Below, piece by piece: positions 43,796 through 52,845 of a stretch of 64,000 bases of DNA (position 1 is the first letter of the stretch; every line of letters begins with the position of its first letter). The translations under genes and the position numbers were made by a program. Origin of the DNA: HK1 sp965215295. Its GTDB lineage: Bacteria; Pseudomonadota; Gammaproteobacteria; HK1. The notes under the pieces were generated by a model. It made no database searches. It saw nothing but the letters and a program-made list of their open reading frames with translations, and was not told the DNA's origin. The stretch is taken from assembly GCA_965215295.1 (NCBI GenBank), contig OZ244045.1, positions 3,968,001 to 4,032,000 on the forward strand, written 5' to 3'.

Positions 43796-45175
43796 CTACA
43801 GTTCGAGTTTCTTGATGTTCATGGCGTGGCCGGCCTCGCGGGCAAACACATCGACGATGGCTGCAGGACGCGCCTCGATGAGGGCGAGGTCGTTGCCGTC
43901 CACCATGACGATACAAAGATTGGAATCCGCCATGATCTTGTTGGCGTAGCGGCGAGCTTCGCCGCCGATCTTGCCGGTCGAAACCATGACGATGGCGTTG
44001 CTCTTGAGGAAGTGCGTGAGCCCCACTTCCTTGGCAACGTCGTCGAGCGACACGCGGGCGGTGTTCTTGCACTGGATCTGCCAGCGCGAGAATACGAGCC
44101 GGGTGCTCTCGAAGACGAGGTCGACTTCGGCTCCGCCCGTAGCGGTGCCGCGAAGGCGGGTTGCCACATGGGCCAGGTCGATGAGCCGCATGAGCTTGAA
44201 GGCCAACGCTTCCAGCGCGAGGCCGCGAACGTGGCGATCCTCGACTTCCAGCTCCTCGCGAATGTCCTTGAGGGGCTTGCGCAGCAAAGGCCGAAGTTCG
44301 GCCTGGATCTGCTGCTCAAGTTGCTCGATCAGCGGTGCAATGATATCGGCGGCCAGCTTGCCGGTGGCAGTGACCAGGAAGGGCTTGGCACCGCGACCAG
44401 CTGTCCTGGTGCCGCGTTCGAGTTCGATGTATCCGGCGTCCCGTAGCGGGTAGAGAACCTGCTTCGGCAGATTCTTTTCGTTGAAGTTCACACCGTAGGT
44501 CGCAGTGGCGAGGCGCTCTATGTCGTTGGAGGAGTGCGGACCGCCGCCGTCGATGTTGGCGAGGGCCTTGAGATAGGCGCGCTGCTCGGGTGAGAAGGTG
44601 GCAAGCGCCTCGAATTCCTCGACATCGAGGCCGAGGATTTCGGTGAGACGGGCCTGATCGACGTGGTAGCCGGAGACGAAGACCCCGGCCCTCTCGAGCC
44701 AAAGGCGCAGGGTACTCATGTGCTTCCCGCCGCGTGGAACGACGATCCCGCGTTCTCCAAGCCAGCGGCGGACCTTGTTGAGGTCGATGTTTTCGCCGGC
44801 GGCATGCATGTCGAGCAGGCACTGGACGAAGTTCATCCCCTGGCAGTGTTTGAGAATGTGGCGACCGAAGGCTTCGTGGAGCGCGGTTTCTTCGTGGCCG
44901 AGGTCATGGAGCGCTTGGCCGGCTTCGGTGAGGGTGTTGTCCTTCTTGTCGATGAGGCCGTAGGCACGCAGGGACAGCCTGGTGTTGTTGGCGAGTTTGC
45001 GCCTGTTGTAATCGGTGGTCTCGTGTCCGGAGAAATAGCGGTCGTGTACGGCGTCCTCGAAAGCTGTCCAGTCGGTGCCATGCTGGTGCGCCAGCTCGAG
45101 AAGGACCGCGAGGTCGATCCGGGCCGGGGAGAATTCGCTGCCGAAGGGAAGGTCGCTGCGCGGCATCGAGGGCAC
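43796..45175 (-). CDS. Restriction endonuclease partner of the methyltransferase
   Basis: A 459-residue protein with a C-terminal PD-(D/E)xK-like core: GGAEVDLVFES and SRWQIQCKNTARV (Asp/Glu and Q-x-K, about residues 353-375), as in Mrr-type restriction domains. Upstream are helix-turn-helix-like segments (residues 60-300) probably used for site recognition. Its position between the regulator and methyltransferase supports a restriction role. The start is ATG 45175, with a second Met at 45166. It is insulated from the cobalamin genes by strand. Confidence 0.75.
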   Translation of the reverse strand: MPSMPRSDLPFGSEFSPARIDLAVLLELAHQHGTDWTAFEDAVHDRYFSGHETTDYNRRKLANNTRLSLRAYGLIDKKDNTLTEAGQALHDLGHEETALHEAFGRHILKHCQGMNFVQCLLDMHAAGENIDLNKVRRWLGERGIVVPRGGKHMSTLRLWLERAGVFVSGYHVDQARLTEILGLDVEEFEALATFSPEQRAYLKALANIDGGGPHSSNDIERLATATYGVNFNEKNLPKQVLYPLRDAGYIELERGTRTAGRGAKPFLVTATGKLAADIIAPLIEQLEQQIQAELRPLLRKPLKDIREELEVEDRHVRGLALEALAFKLMRLIDLAHVATRLRGTATGGAEVDLVFESTRLVFSRWQIQCKNTARVSLDDVAKEVGLTHFLKSNAIVMVSTGKIGGEARRYANKIMADSNLCIVMVDGNDLALIEARPAAIVDVFAREAGHAMNIKKLEL

Positions 45176-45180
45176 CCGGA

Positions 45181-45498
45181 TCAGGCGCTTCGCCGCTCGG
45201 CGTGCGTAACAGTCAGACGCAGCGGAAGTTGCGAGTCTTCATTGCCGTAGTGGTTCAGGAATTCCGTGACGGCGTGACGGACGAGCCAAGCCATGGAGAC
45301 GCGGTGCTTTTCGGCCATGACGGCAAGTTCGGCATATTCCTGCTCGTCCAGAGCGACGGAGAAGCGGGTTTTGGTGGTCATGGTGTATCGTTGTGCCATG
45401 TTAAGTGCTTCGGACACGATTGGTTCATGGTGGTGCATATTGGACAAGATGTCAAACGGATCGAGCGCGGGCGGCAGGATGGATTGGTTCTTCATCAT
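45181..45498 (-). CDS. Ribbon-helix-helix regulator of the restriction-modification operon
   Basis: A protein of about 105 residues. The C-terminal half reads TKTRFSVALDEQEYAELAVM followed by a helix with SMAWLVRHAVTEFL, a CopG/Arc-type ribbon-helix-helix fold. It sits 5 bp upstream of the endonuclease gene and may control timing of the system. I chose ATG 45498 (MMKNQSILPP) with GAGAGA upstream; ATG 45399, just before the RHH fold, is a shorter alternative. The region upstream is AT-rich (cat cat ttttttc), likely the promoter. Confidence 0.7.
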   Translation of the reverse strand: MMKNQSILPPALDPFDILSNMHHHEPIVSEALNMAQRYTMTTKTRFSVALDEQEYAELAVMAEKHRVSMAWLVRHAVTEFLNHYGNEDSQLPLRLTVTHAERRSA

Positions 45499-45650
45499 TT
45501 TTTCAGTTCTCTCAATGAGATATCCACGGGGCTGGATATCCTTCCCGTGCTCTGGCATACCTGCGCCGACGGTCGCAATCCTTCGTCGGACAGCGAGAAA
45601 GCCCGCGGCCCGGTCGGTGCGGAGCCGAGCGGGCGAACCCGAGGTGCATC

Positions 45651-46568
45651 ATGAGAATCATCGTGCATGGCCAGCAGGCGTTCGGAAAGAGTGTGCTGGA
45701 GGCGTTGCATGAACGTGGCGAGGACATCGTCGGCGTGTACTGCGAGCCGGATCGGGAAGGCCGCCCCCCGGACCCGATCAAGCAGTGCGCGATCGAGCGG
45801 GAGTTGCCCGTCTTCCAGCCCCGGTCCTGCCGCGAGGCCGAGACCGCCGGACAGATGGCGTCGCTGCGCCCGGACCTCTGCGTCATGGCCTACGTCACCC
45901 TGTTCGTGCCCGGGGAGGTGCTGAACGTCCCCGTCCATGGCTCCATCCAGTACCACCCCTCCCTGCTGCCGCGCCACCGGGGCGGCAGCTCCATCAACTG
46001 GCCCATCATCTGGGGCGAGACCAGGACCGGCCTGTCCGTCTTCTGGCCGGACGACGGACTCGACGAGGGACCGATCCTCATGCAGAAGGAGGTGGAGATC
46101 ACCGCCGACGACACCCTGGGGAGCCTCTACTTCGACAAGCTGTTTCCCCTGGGGGTCGAGGCCATGCTGGAGAGCGTGGACCTGGTGCGCGAGGGCCGGG
46201 CGCCGAAGATCGGGCAGGACCACTCGAAGGCGACCTACGAGGGCTGGTGCCGGGGCGATCTGGTGCGAATCAACTGGCACATGCCCACGTGGACGACCTG
46301 GAACCTGATCCGCGGCTGCAACCCCGCGCCGGGCGCCTGGACCACCCGGGAAGGCGCGAAGGTCGCGGTGTTCGACAGCGAACGGGTCGCCGAGGCGAGG
46401 AGCGTCCAGCCCGGCCAGGTGACCCGCATCGGCGACGAAGGCGTGCGGGTGGCGACCGCCGACGGCCAGATCCTCGTCAAGCGCGTCCGCCTCGAAGGAG
46501 GCGGGAAGATCCCCGCGGCCCAGTGGGCCCGGGAGGCGGGCCTCCGCGAGGGTTCGCGCCTGAGGTAG
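45651..46568 (+). CDS. Formyltransferase-fold protein (10-formyl-THF hydrolase/methionyl-tRNA formyltransferase-like)
   Basis: A 305-residue protein. HPSLLPRHRGGSSINWPIIW and FWPDDGLDEGPILMQKEVEI match the formyl-THF hydrolase domain of 10-formyl-THF dehydrogenase more closely than Fmt, with the conserved His and Asp (HPSLLP, DDGLDEG). A C-terminal Formyl_trans_C-like barrel follows. It may release or transfer formate from 10-formyl-THF. It lies upstream of a CoA-ligase pair and 5 kb from formate dehydrogenase, so a C1 role is plausible but inferred. The start is ATG at 45651. Confidence 0.8.
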   Translation: MRIIVHGQQAFGKSVLEALHERGEDIVGVYCEPDREGRPPDPIKQCAIERELPVFQPRSCREAETAGQMASLRPDLCVMAYVTLFVPGEVLNVPVHGSIQYHPSLLPRHRGGSSINWPIIWGETRTGLSVFWPDDGLDEGPILMQKEVEITADDTLGSLYFDKLFPLGVEAMLESVDLVREGRAPKIGQDHSKATYEGWCRGDLVRINWHMPTWTTWNLIRGCNPAPGAWTTREGAKVAVFDSERVAEARSVQPGQVTRIGDEGVRVATADGQILVKRVRLEGGGKIPAAQWAREAGLREGSRLR

Positions 46569-46666
46569 CACCGGGCGCAGACCTCGGCGTTCCGGGCCGC
46601 TCGCCGCTTCCTTCGCGACGGCGCCGGAGCGGTGTCCGGCATCGGCCGTGCCGCGGGGACCGCGGA

Positions 46667-46700
46667 TTGTCGATACCGGCAGGTTGGCATATCGTATGCC
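46667..46700 (+). promoter_or_regulatory. Putative promoter with overlapping palindrome upstream of the CoA ligase genes
   Basis: TTGTCG (46667-46672), a 17-bp spacer and TATCGT (46690-46695). The -10 overlaps a perfect 6-bp inverted repeat, GGCATA-TCG-TATGCC (46686-46700), a possible operator. It is about 100 bp before the start codon. Confidence 0.42.
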
Positions 46701-46797
46701 CGGCCCGGCAGCGCCGGACCGGAGCTCCGGACGATCGTCCGCCGCTTCCCGCGAGCATTCACGGACAGAGGGTCGACGGCACCCGCCCATCTCCCCG

Positions 46798-47964
46798 ATG
46801 GACATCCACGAATACCAGGCCAAGCAGCTCCTGCGTCCCTTCGGACTGGCGTCTCCGCCCGGCGAGTGCGCGTTCACCGCGGAGGAAGCCGAGCTGGCCG
46901 CGCGCCGGATCGGTGGTTCGCACTGGGTCGTCAAGGCCCAGATCCTCGCCGGCGACCGCGGCCTCGCCGGAGGCGTGAAGATGGTGGCGTCCGAACCCGA
47001 TGTCCGGGAGGCGGCGCGCGCGATGCTCGGGTCGCGGCTGGCCACGGCCCAGACCGGCAGCGAAGGCGAGCCGGTGCGCCGGGTGTACGTGGAAGCCGTA
47101 TGCCGGACCGCGAGCGAGCACTACCTCGCACTCGGGCTCGACCGCGCCGCTTCGCGCATCGTCCTCGTCGGGTCCGAAGCCGGCGGGACGTCCATCGAAT
47201 CGGTGGCCGGCGAGCATCCGGAGCGGATCGCCAGCGTCACCATCGACCCGGTGGACGGGCTGCGCGCCGGCGACGCGCGGCGTCTCGCCGCGCTGATCGG
47301 CTTCGGCGAACCGCAGGTCGGCGAGGCCGAGCGCCTGATGCTCGGGCTCTACGACGCCTTCGTCTCGTTCGATGCCTCGCTCATCGAGATCAACCCTCTC
47401 GCGCTCACCCGCGACGGCGCGTTGCTCGCGCTCGACGCCAAGATGAGCATCGACGACAACGCCCTGTTCCGCCACCGCGACATCGAGGATCTGCGCGAGC
47501 ACGAGCCCGAGGGCCGGCTCGACCGGCCGCGTCACGGGTTCAACTACATCGCCCTCGACGGCGACATCGGCTGCGTGGTGAACGGCGCCGGCCTCGCGAT
47601 GGCCACGATGGACATCCTCAAGCTCCACGGCGGGGCGCCCGCGAACTTCCTCGACATCCCCCCGGCCGCCGGACGCGACCGGATCGCCGCCGCCTGCCGG
47701 CTCGTGCTGGAGAACCCGCGGGTCAAGGCGATGCTCGTCAACATCGTCGGGGGCGGGATCACCCGGTGCGACACGGTCGCCGAGGCGCTCGCCTCGGCCT
47801 GCCGCGCGGCCGGGCGGAGCGTCCCCATCGTCGCCCGCTTCGAGGGCGCGAACCGGGAGCTCGCGCGCAAGGTGCTGCGCGACACCGGGCTTGGCGCGAC
47901 GCACGCCGACTCGCTCGGAGACGCCGCCGTGCGTGCGGTGCGCGCCGCGGCCGGGGCCTCCTGA
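46798..47964 (+). CDS. Malate-CoA ligase or succinyl-CoA synthetase, beta subunit
   Basis: A 388-residue ATP-grasp protein. It has MDIHEYQAKQLLRPFGL, VVKAQILAGDRGLAGGVKM, EINPLALTRDGALLALDAKM and NIVGGGITRCDTVAEAL, the standard beta-subunit landmarks. It joins a dicarboxylate with CoA using ATP together with the next gene. Malate-CoA ligase (MtkA, serine cycle) and SucC are homologous and not separable by eye. The formyltransferase neighbour and absence of other TCA genes lean toward a specialised ligase. It is separated from the alpha gene by 1 bp. Confidence 0.85.
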   Translation: MDIHEYQAKQLLRPFGLASPPGECAFTAEEAELAARRIGGSHWVVKAQILAGDRGLAGGVKMVASEPDVREAARAMLGSRLATAQTGSEGEPVRRVYVEAVCRTASEHYLALGLDRAASRIVLVGSEAGGTSIESVAGEHPERIASVTIDPVDGLRAGDARRLAALIGFGEPQVGEAERLMLGLYDAFVSFDASLIEINPLALTRDGALLALDAKMSIDDNALFRHRDIEDLREHEPEGRLDRPRHGFNYIALDGDIGCVVNGAGLAMATMDILKLHGGAPANFLDIPPAAGRDRIAAACRLVLENPRVKAMLVNIVGGGITRCDTVAEALASACRAAGRSVPIVARFEGANRELARKVLRDTGLGATHADSLGDAAVRAVRAAAGAS

Positions 47965-47965
47965 C

Positions 47966-48844
47966 ATGGCCATCCTCGCCAACGCCGGCACCCGGGTCAT
48001 CGGCCAGGGCATCACCGGCGCACAGGGAACGTTCCACACCGAGCAGTCCATCGCGTACGGGACGCGGATGGTCGCGGGGGTCACCCCCGGCAAGGGCGGC
48101 AGCCGGCACCTGCACCTCCCCGTCTACGATCGGGTCGCCGACGCGGTGGAAGCGACCGGGGCGGACGCCTCGGTCGTCTACGTTCCCCCCGCGCACGCGG
48201 CCGATGCGATGCTGGAGGCGGTCCACGCCGGCGTGAGGCTGGTGGTGTGCGTGACCGAGGGCGTCCCGGTGCTCGACATGGTGCGGGTCAGGCGCGCGCT
48301 GGAGGGAACGTCCACCGTCCTCGTCGGCCCGAACACCCCCGGCGTCATCACCCCCGGCGCGTGCCGGATCGGCATCATGCCCGGACTCATCCACCGCCCC
48401 GGGCGCATCGGCATCGTCTCGCGCTCCAGCACCCTCACCTACGAAGCCTCGGCCCAGTGCACCGCGCTCGGTCTCGGGCAGAGCACCGTGGTGGGGATCG
48501 GCGCCGACCCGGTGCACGGCATCGGCTTCGTCGAATGCCTGAAGCTGTTCCTCGCCGACGAGGACACGGACGGGATCATCCTCATCGGCGAGATCGGGGG
48601 CGTCGAGGAGGAGGCGGCGGCCGGGTTCCTGCGCGAGGCGCGTCCTTCGAAGCCGGTGGTGGGCTGCATCGCGGGGACGACGGCGCCGGCCGACCGGCGC
48701 ATGGGCCACGCCGGCGCGATCATCGCGGGCGGCCGGGGCAGCGCGCGGGAGAAGCTCGATGCGCTGTGCGAGGCCGGCGTGATCGTCCCCGACTCCCCGG
48801 CCGAGATCGCGAGCACGATGGCGCGGGCGCTGCGGGGGCCCTGA
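47966..48844 (+). CDS. Malate-CoA ligase or succinyl-CoA synthetase, alpha subunit
   Basis: A 292-residue alpha subunit. It has ITGAQGTFHTEQSIAYGT, the CoA-site GVTPGKGG, VGPNTPGVITPG and the phosphohistidine loop RMGHAGAIIAGG. SRSSTLTYEA replaces the common SRSGTLTYEA, a small deviation. It forms the active enzyme with the preceding beta subunit. The start is ATG at 47966. Confidence 0.87.
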   Translation: MAILANAGTRVIGQGITGAQGTFHTEQSIAYGTRMVAGVTPGKGGSRHLHLPVYDRVADAVEATGADASVVYVPPAHAADAMLEAVHAGVRLVVCVTEGVPVLDMVRVRRALEGTSTVLVGPNTPGVITPGACRIGIMPGLIHRPGRIGIVSRSSTLTYEASAQCTALGLGQSTVVGIGADPVHGIGFVECLKLFLADEDTDGIILIGEIGGVEEEAAAGFLREARPSKPVVGCIAGTTAPADRRMGHAGAIIAGGRGSAREKLDALCEAGVIVPDSPAEIASTMARALRGP

Positions 48845-48957
48845 GCCGCCGGCAAGGGCGACCGGGCTTCGGCTCCAGCGCACGCTCGCCTGCCTGAATG
48901 AATGTGGGCGTGCGACGGCATGCTCCTCCCGACTCCATCTTCCCTGGACAATGAATT

Positions 48958-49347
48958 ATGGACAATACCGAATCCTCCACAAGGCTGATATCGTTGATAT
49001 TGACGAGTGTCCTCCTCAATGCGGGAGCCCAGTTGTTGCTGAAAAAGGGAATGACTGTCCTTGGCCCCATCGCCGTGACATTCAAGGACATTGGATCGAT
49101 TTCCTGGGAAATCGGCACCAACCACTATGTTGTAACCGCGATATTCTGCTACATCTTGAGCATTGGACTCTGGATGGTCGTCCTCTCACGAGCGGAAGTA
49201 AGTTTTGCCTACCCTTTCCTGAGCATTGGGTATGTTGTTGTAGCTGTTGCCGGTTATCTGTTTTTCCATGAATCGATGAACATGTATCGAATCATCGGCA
49301 TATTTTTGATTTGTACCGGCCTGGTTCTCATTTCGAAAAGCAATTAG
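48958..49347 (+). CDS. EamA/SMR-like small membrane transporter
   Basis: A 129-residue protein with four hydrophobic helices (LISLILTSVLLNAGAQLLLK; VVTAIFCYILSIGLWMVVLS; FAYPFLSIGYVVVAVAGYLF; IIGIFLICTGLVLIS). The size and GAQLLLKKG resemble ArnE-type subunits that flip lipid-linked sugars. The coding sequence is much more AT-rich than the flanks, so it is probably acquired. It is followed 5 bp later by a sugar-epimerase-like gene, suggesting a cell-surface glycan role. The start is ATG at 48958. Confidence 0.78.
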   Translation: MDNTESSTRLISLILTSVLLNAGAQLLLKKGMTVLGPIAVTFKDIGSISWEIGTNHYVVTAIFCYILSIGLWMVVLSRAEVSFAYPFLSIGYVVVAVAGYLFFHESMNMYRIIGIFLICTGLVLISKSN

Positions 49348-49352
49348 GGACC

Positions 49353-50318
49353 ATGGCCCATGTCATCATAGGTGGAGCCGGATTCGTAGGTCGATTTCTG
49401 GCGCGCAAGCTGATTGAAAGGGGCGAAAGGGTCGTATGTTGTGACATGCGTGACATGCAGGACAACCATCCGGATCAAGCCGAATTTCGCCTGCTGGATA
49501 TCACGAACAAGGCTTCAATCGAAAATCTTCCGTTGACGCCATCTGATACGGTTCATCATCTTGCCGCCAGACAGTATCATTCTTCCGTACCTCGTTTTCG
49601 ACGACAGGGATTTTTCGACGAAATCAATGCCACGGGCACCAGACTCGTCCTGGAACGCATGGTTCGGGCAAAGTGCAGGAAGATGATTTTCTTCAGTACC
49701 GACATGATCTACGGGAATCCGAAATCCCTCCCCGTAAGAACCGATCATGTGCAATGTCCCAATGGCGAGTACGGCAACAGCAAGAAGAAATCGGAGCTGT
49801 CGATTCGGGAATATCGCAAACGCGACATGAACATCACCATCTTCAGGCCTCGATTGATCATCGGACCGGGCAGACTCGGCGTATTGGAGAAACTGTTTTC
49901 GAATATCAGAAACAACCTGCCCGTGCCAATCATTGGTGACGGCAAGAATTGTTATCAGATGGTTTCCGTGCACGACTGTGTTTCCGCCATCATCTGCGCA
50001 TTGGACAAAAATGTGCCGAACTCCGAATACAACCTTGGTTCGGAAGACCCGCCATGCGTATACGATCTCCTGCTCGATTTGATTCAATCGAAGGGATCTT
50101 CGTCGAAGATTCTGAAAATCCCGGGGCCGCTTGCAAAAAACGTCCTGACCATGCTCGACTGGTCCGGCCTGACCATACTGTACCCCGAGCAATTCGCCGT
50201 TGCCGACAAGACTTTGGTACTCGACATCTCCCACACCAGGAACCAACTGAATTGGCAGCCCAAGTACACGGATTCTCAAATGCTCGCCGCCGCTTACGAT
50301 CAATACATTGGCGGTTGA
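49353..50318 (+). CDS. NAD-dependent epimerase/dehydratase family protein
   Basis: A 321-residue extended SDR. The NAD loop is GGAGFVGRFLARKL at the N-terminus, the catalytic serine region is FFSTDMIYG, and YGNSKKKSE supplies the Tyr/Lys pair. It probably modifies a nucleotide sugar or a lipid-linked sugar; the substrate is unknown. AT-rich like the upstream transporter, the two genes form a compositional island between GC-rich neighbours. The start ATG at 49353 overlaps nothing and lies 5 bp after the transporter stop. Confidence 0.82.
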   Translation: MAHVIIGGAGFVGRFLARKLIERGERVVCCDMRDMQDNHPDQAEFRLLDITNKASIENLPLTPSDTVHHLAARQYHSSVPRFRRQGFFDEINATGTRLVLERMVRAKCRKMIFFSTDMIYGNPKSLPVRTDHVQCPNGEYGNSKKKSELSIREYRKRDMNITIFRPRLIIGPGRLGVLEKLFSNIRNNLPVPIIGDGKNCYQMVSVHDCVSAIICALDKNVPNSEYNLGSEDPPCVYDLLLDLIQSKGSSSKILKIPGPLAKNVLTMLDWSGLTILYPEQFAVADKTLVLDISHTRNQLNWQPKYTDSQMLAAAYDQYIGG

Positions 50319-50840
50319 CTGTCAGGCCGATCCTGAAGTCACGCAGGCGGGAAGGGGGTTGGTTGACGCGGGGCGGGCGTGTGGGCATCGGGCATCCGGT
50401 GGTCGAAACAGGCATCGACAACCCGGCGGAACCGCCTCGGCGTATCGGGGCGGGGCTGTCGGGCCGGTTTGCGGGCAGGCGCCGGCACACTCGCCAGACA
50501 ATGGCGCACGCCCCGCGCCGAGCGGAACTCGGGCGCCTGGCGCGGATGGTCGAACAGGCTGCGCAGCCGCTCGGGCTTCGGCGGCTCCGGGTCCGGGTTC
50601 GCGGGACGCGGGCTCGTGGAGGCCGGCGAGGACCCGGGTGTTCGGCCGCGCGGAATCGCCCGATGGCTCGACAGGGTGCGAACGACTTCAGGATGATCCT
50701 GGGCGAGCCGGTACGCACACGGTCCCGTCCGCGGTGTTTTCATGGCAACATTCCGCCGCGTCGAGGACGGCACCGGCTCTGAAGGAGCGTACGGAGCCGT
50801 CCCCGGTCTTCCCGGATCGGCCGTCATCACCGGAAACCGA
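50319..50840. other. 522-bp region without a supported gene
   Basis: GC-rich sequence returns abruptly after the AT-rich island. Minus-strand frames exist (for example a 171-codon frame across 50339-50854) but are low-complexity, Pro/Arg-rich and have no recognisable domain. An N-terminal extension of the formate dehydrogenase gene back to 50742 is also open but not conserved-looking. This may be a decayed remnant at the island edge. Confidence 0.4.
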
Positions 50841-52568
50841 ATGTCCACGCACACCGAAGCACCGAAGCGGCGCCGTCATCCCGGTTCCGGCCGGGGCGAG
50901 TCGCGCCGCCGGCCGAAGGGGCGGCAGGTCGATCCGGCCGCGCTCGAGGAGGTCCGCGCCCTGCTCGGAGACCGCCCGCGCGACCGCGACCTGCTCATCG
51001 AGCACCTGCACCTGATCCAGGACACCTGGCGCTGCATCTCCGCGCCCCGCCTCGCCGCGCTCGCGTACGAGATGCGCCTGCCGATGGCCGAGGTCTACGA
51101 GGTCGCGACGTTCTACGCGCACTTCGACGTGCTCGCCGAGGGCGCGGAGCCCCCGCCGCCGATCACGGTCCGCGTCTGCGACAGTCTCTCCTGCGAGCTC
51201 GCGGGCGCCCGCGCCCTGCTCGAATCCCTTCCCCGCGTCCTCGGCGAGGGAGTGCGAGTGGTGCGCGCGCCGTGCATGGGCCGGTGCGACACCGCCCCGG
51301 TGGCGGAAGTCGGCCACCGCCATGTCGACCACGCCGGCGAGGAGGGCATCCGCGCCGTGATCGAGGCCGGTGACCTCCGTCCCGTCGTTCCCGCGTACCG
51401 GGCGCTCGACGCTTACCGGCGCGAGGGCGGCTACGCCCTGCTGCGCGCCTGCCTCGACGGGACCCGCGGGTTCGAGGACATCGCCGCGAAGCTCGACGCC
51501 GCGGGGCTGCGCGGCCTCGGCGGGGCCGGGTTCCCGACCGGGCGGAAGTGGCGCATCGTGCGCGGCTACGACGGTCCCCGGCTGATGGCGGTGAACGCGG
51601 ACGAGGGCGAGCCCGGCACGTTCAAGGACCGCTACTACCTGGAACGCGACCCGCACCGGTTCCTCGAAGGGGTCCTCGTCGCCGCGTGGGCGGTCGAGGC
51701 GGAAGCGGTCTACGTCTATCTCCGCGACGAATACCCGTTCATCCGCGAGGTGCTGCTCGCCGAGATCGCGAAGCTCGGCCCGGCCGGGCTCGTCCCGCAC
51801 ACGGAGCTGCGCCTGCGCCGCGGCGCCGGCGCCTACATCTGCGGCGAGGAGTCCTCGATGATCGAGTCGATCGAGGGCAAGCGCGGGCTGCCGCGCCACC
51901 GCCCCCCCTACGTCGCGGAGACCGGCCTGTTCGGGCGCCCGACCCTCGTCCAGAACGTCGAGACCCTGTACTGGGTGCGCGACATCGTCGAGAAGGGGCC
52001 GGAGTGGTTCGCGGGCCACGGCCGCCACGGCGGCAAGGGGCTGCGGAGCTACTCGGTGTCGGGGCGGGTGAAGTCGCCGGGGGTCAAGCTCGCCCCGGCC
52101 GGCATCACCCTCCGCGAGCTCGTCGACGAGTTCTGCGACGGCATGGCCGACGGCCACGAGCTCCGCGGCTACCTGCCGGGCGGCGCGTCCGGCGGGATCC
52201 TGCCGGCCTCGATGGCGGACCTGCCGCTGGAGTTCGGCACGCTGGAGCCGCACGGGTGCTTCGTGGGCTCGCACGCGGTGGTGGTGCTGTCGGACCGGGA
52301 CGACATGAAGGCGGTCGCGCTGAACCTCATGCGGTTCTTCGAAGACGAGAGCTGCGGCCAGTGCACCCCGTGCCGGGTGGGCACCGAGAAGGCGGTGAAG
52401 CTCATGGAGCGCGGCGCTTGGGACGAGCCGCTGCTCGCCGAGCTTTCACGCACGATGAGCGACGCCTCCATCTGCGGCCTGGGCCAAGCCGCCGCCAACC
52501 CCCTGACCTCGGTGCTGCGCCACTTCCGGGAAGACGCGGGGCTCGCGCGGACGCGGGAGCGGACGTGA
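50841..52568 (+). CDS. NAD-dependent formate dehydrogenase, fused gamma-beta subunit
   Basis: A 575-residue fusion of a NuoE/FdsG-like domain (residues 30-175; CDSLSC and CMGRCDTAP bind [2Fe-2S]) and a NuoF/FdsB-like domain (GLGGAGFPTGRKW for FMN/NADH, CGEESSMIESIEG, and SCGQCTPCRVGTEK for [4Fe-4S]). It passes electrons from the formate-oxidising alpha subunit to NAD+. The start ATG 50841 (MSTHTEAPKRR) is followed by a basic low-complexity stretch. It is separated from the alpha gene by a duplicated fragment of the alpha 5' end. Confidence 0.92.
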   Translation: MSTHTEAPKRRRHPGSGRGESRRRPKGRQVDPAALEEVRALLGDRPRDRDLLIEHLHLIQDTWRCISAPRLAALAYEMRLPMAEVYEVATFYAHFDVLAEGAEPPPPITVRVCDSLSCELAGARALLESLPRVLGEGVRVVRAPCMGRCDTAPVAEVGHRHVDHAGEEGIRAVIEAGDLRPVVPAYRALDAYRREGGYALLRACLDGTRGFEDIAAKLDAAGLRGLGGAGFPTGRKWRIVRGYDGPRLMAVNADEGEPGTFKDRYYLERDPHRFLEGVLVAAWAVEAEAVYVYLRDEYPFIREVLLAEIAKLGPAGLVPHTELRLRRGAGAYICGEESSMIESIEGKRGLPRHRPPYVAETGLFGRPTLVQNVETLYWVRDIVEKGPEWFAGHGRHGGKGLRSYSVSGRVKSPGVKLAPAGITLRELVDEFCDGMADGHELRGYLPGGASGGILPASMADLPLEFGTLEPHGCFVGSHAVVVLSDRDDMKAVALNLMRFFEDESCGQCTPCRVGTEKAVKLMERGAWDEPLLAELSRTMSDASICGLGQAAANPLTSVLRHFREDAGLARTRERT

Positions 52569-52589
52569 CGGCGCGCGCGAGGCTCCGAA

Positions 52590-52845
52590 GCGAGATCCCC
52601 GGATGAGCGAACCGATCCGATTCACCCTCGACGGCAGCGAGGTCGAGGCGTTCGACGGCGAGACGATCCGGCGGGCCGCGCATCGTCCCGGCCCCGACCT
52701 CCCGCACCTGTGCAACAGCGAGATTCCCGGATGAACGAACCGATCCGATTCACCCTCGACGGCAGCGAGGTCGAGGCGTTCGACGGCGAGACGATCTGGC
52801 AGGCCGCGCATCGTCTCGGCACCGACATCCCGCACCTGTGCTACG
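52590..52845 (+). repeat. 128-bp tandem duplication of the formate dehydrogenase alpha 5' end
   Basis: Copies at 52590-52717 and 52718-52845 share the ribosome-site region, start codon and first 38 or so codons of the alpha gene. The upstream copy has accumulated substitutions toward its 3' side, including loss of the codons after the first cysteine. Confidence 0.95.
52603..52734 (+). pseudogene. Truncated 43-codon copy of the formate dehydrogenase alpha N-terminus
   Basis: It starts MSEPIRFTLDGSEVEAFDGE like the intact gene but with TIRRAAHRPGPDLPHLCNSE, then stops. Its stop codon overlaps the true start (ATGA at 52731-52734). It could still be translated and couple ribosomes onto the alpha gene, or be inert. 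Confidence 0.85.

Noticed and set aside
46632..48236. A 534-codon frame overlapping the CoA ligase genes
   Set aside because: It is Arg-rich shadow coding in another phase of the ligase genes.
50339..50854. A 171-codon minus-strand frame as a hypothetical gene
   Set aside because: It has low-complexity Pro/Arg composition, no ribosome-binding site and no recognisable domain, and it overlaps the formate dehydrogenase start region.
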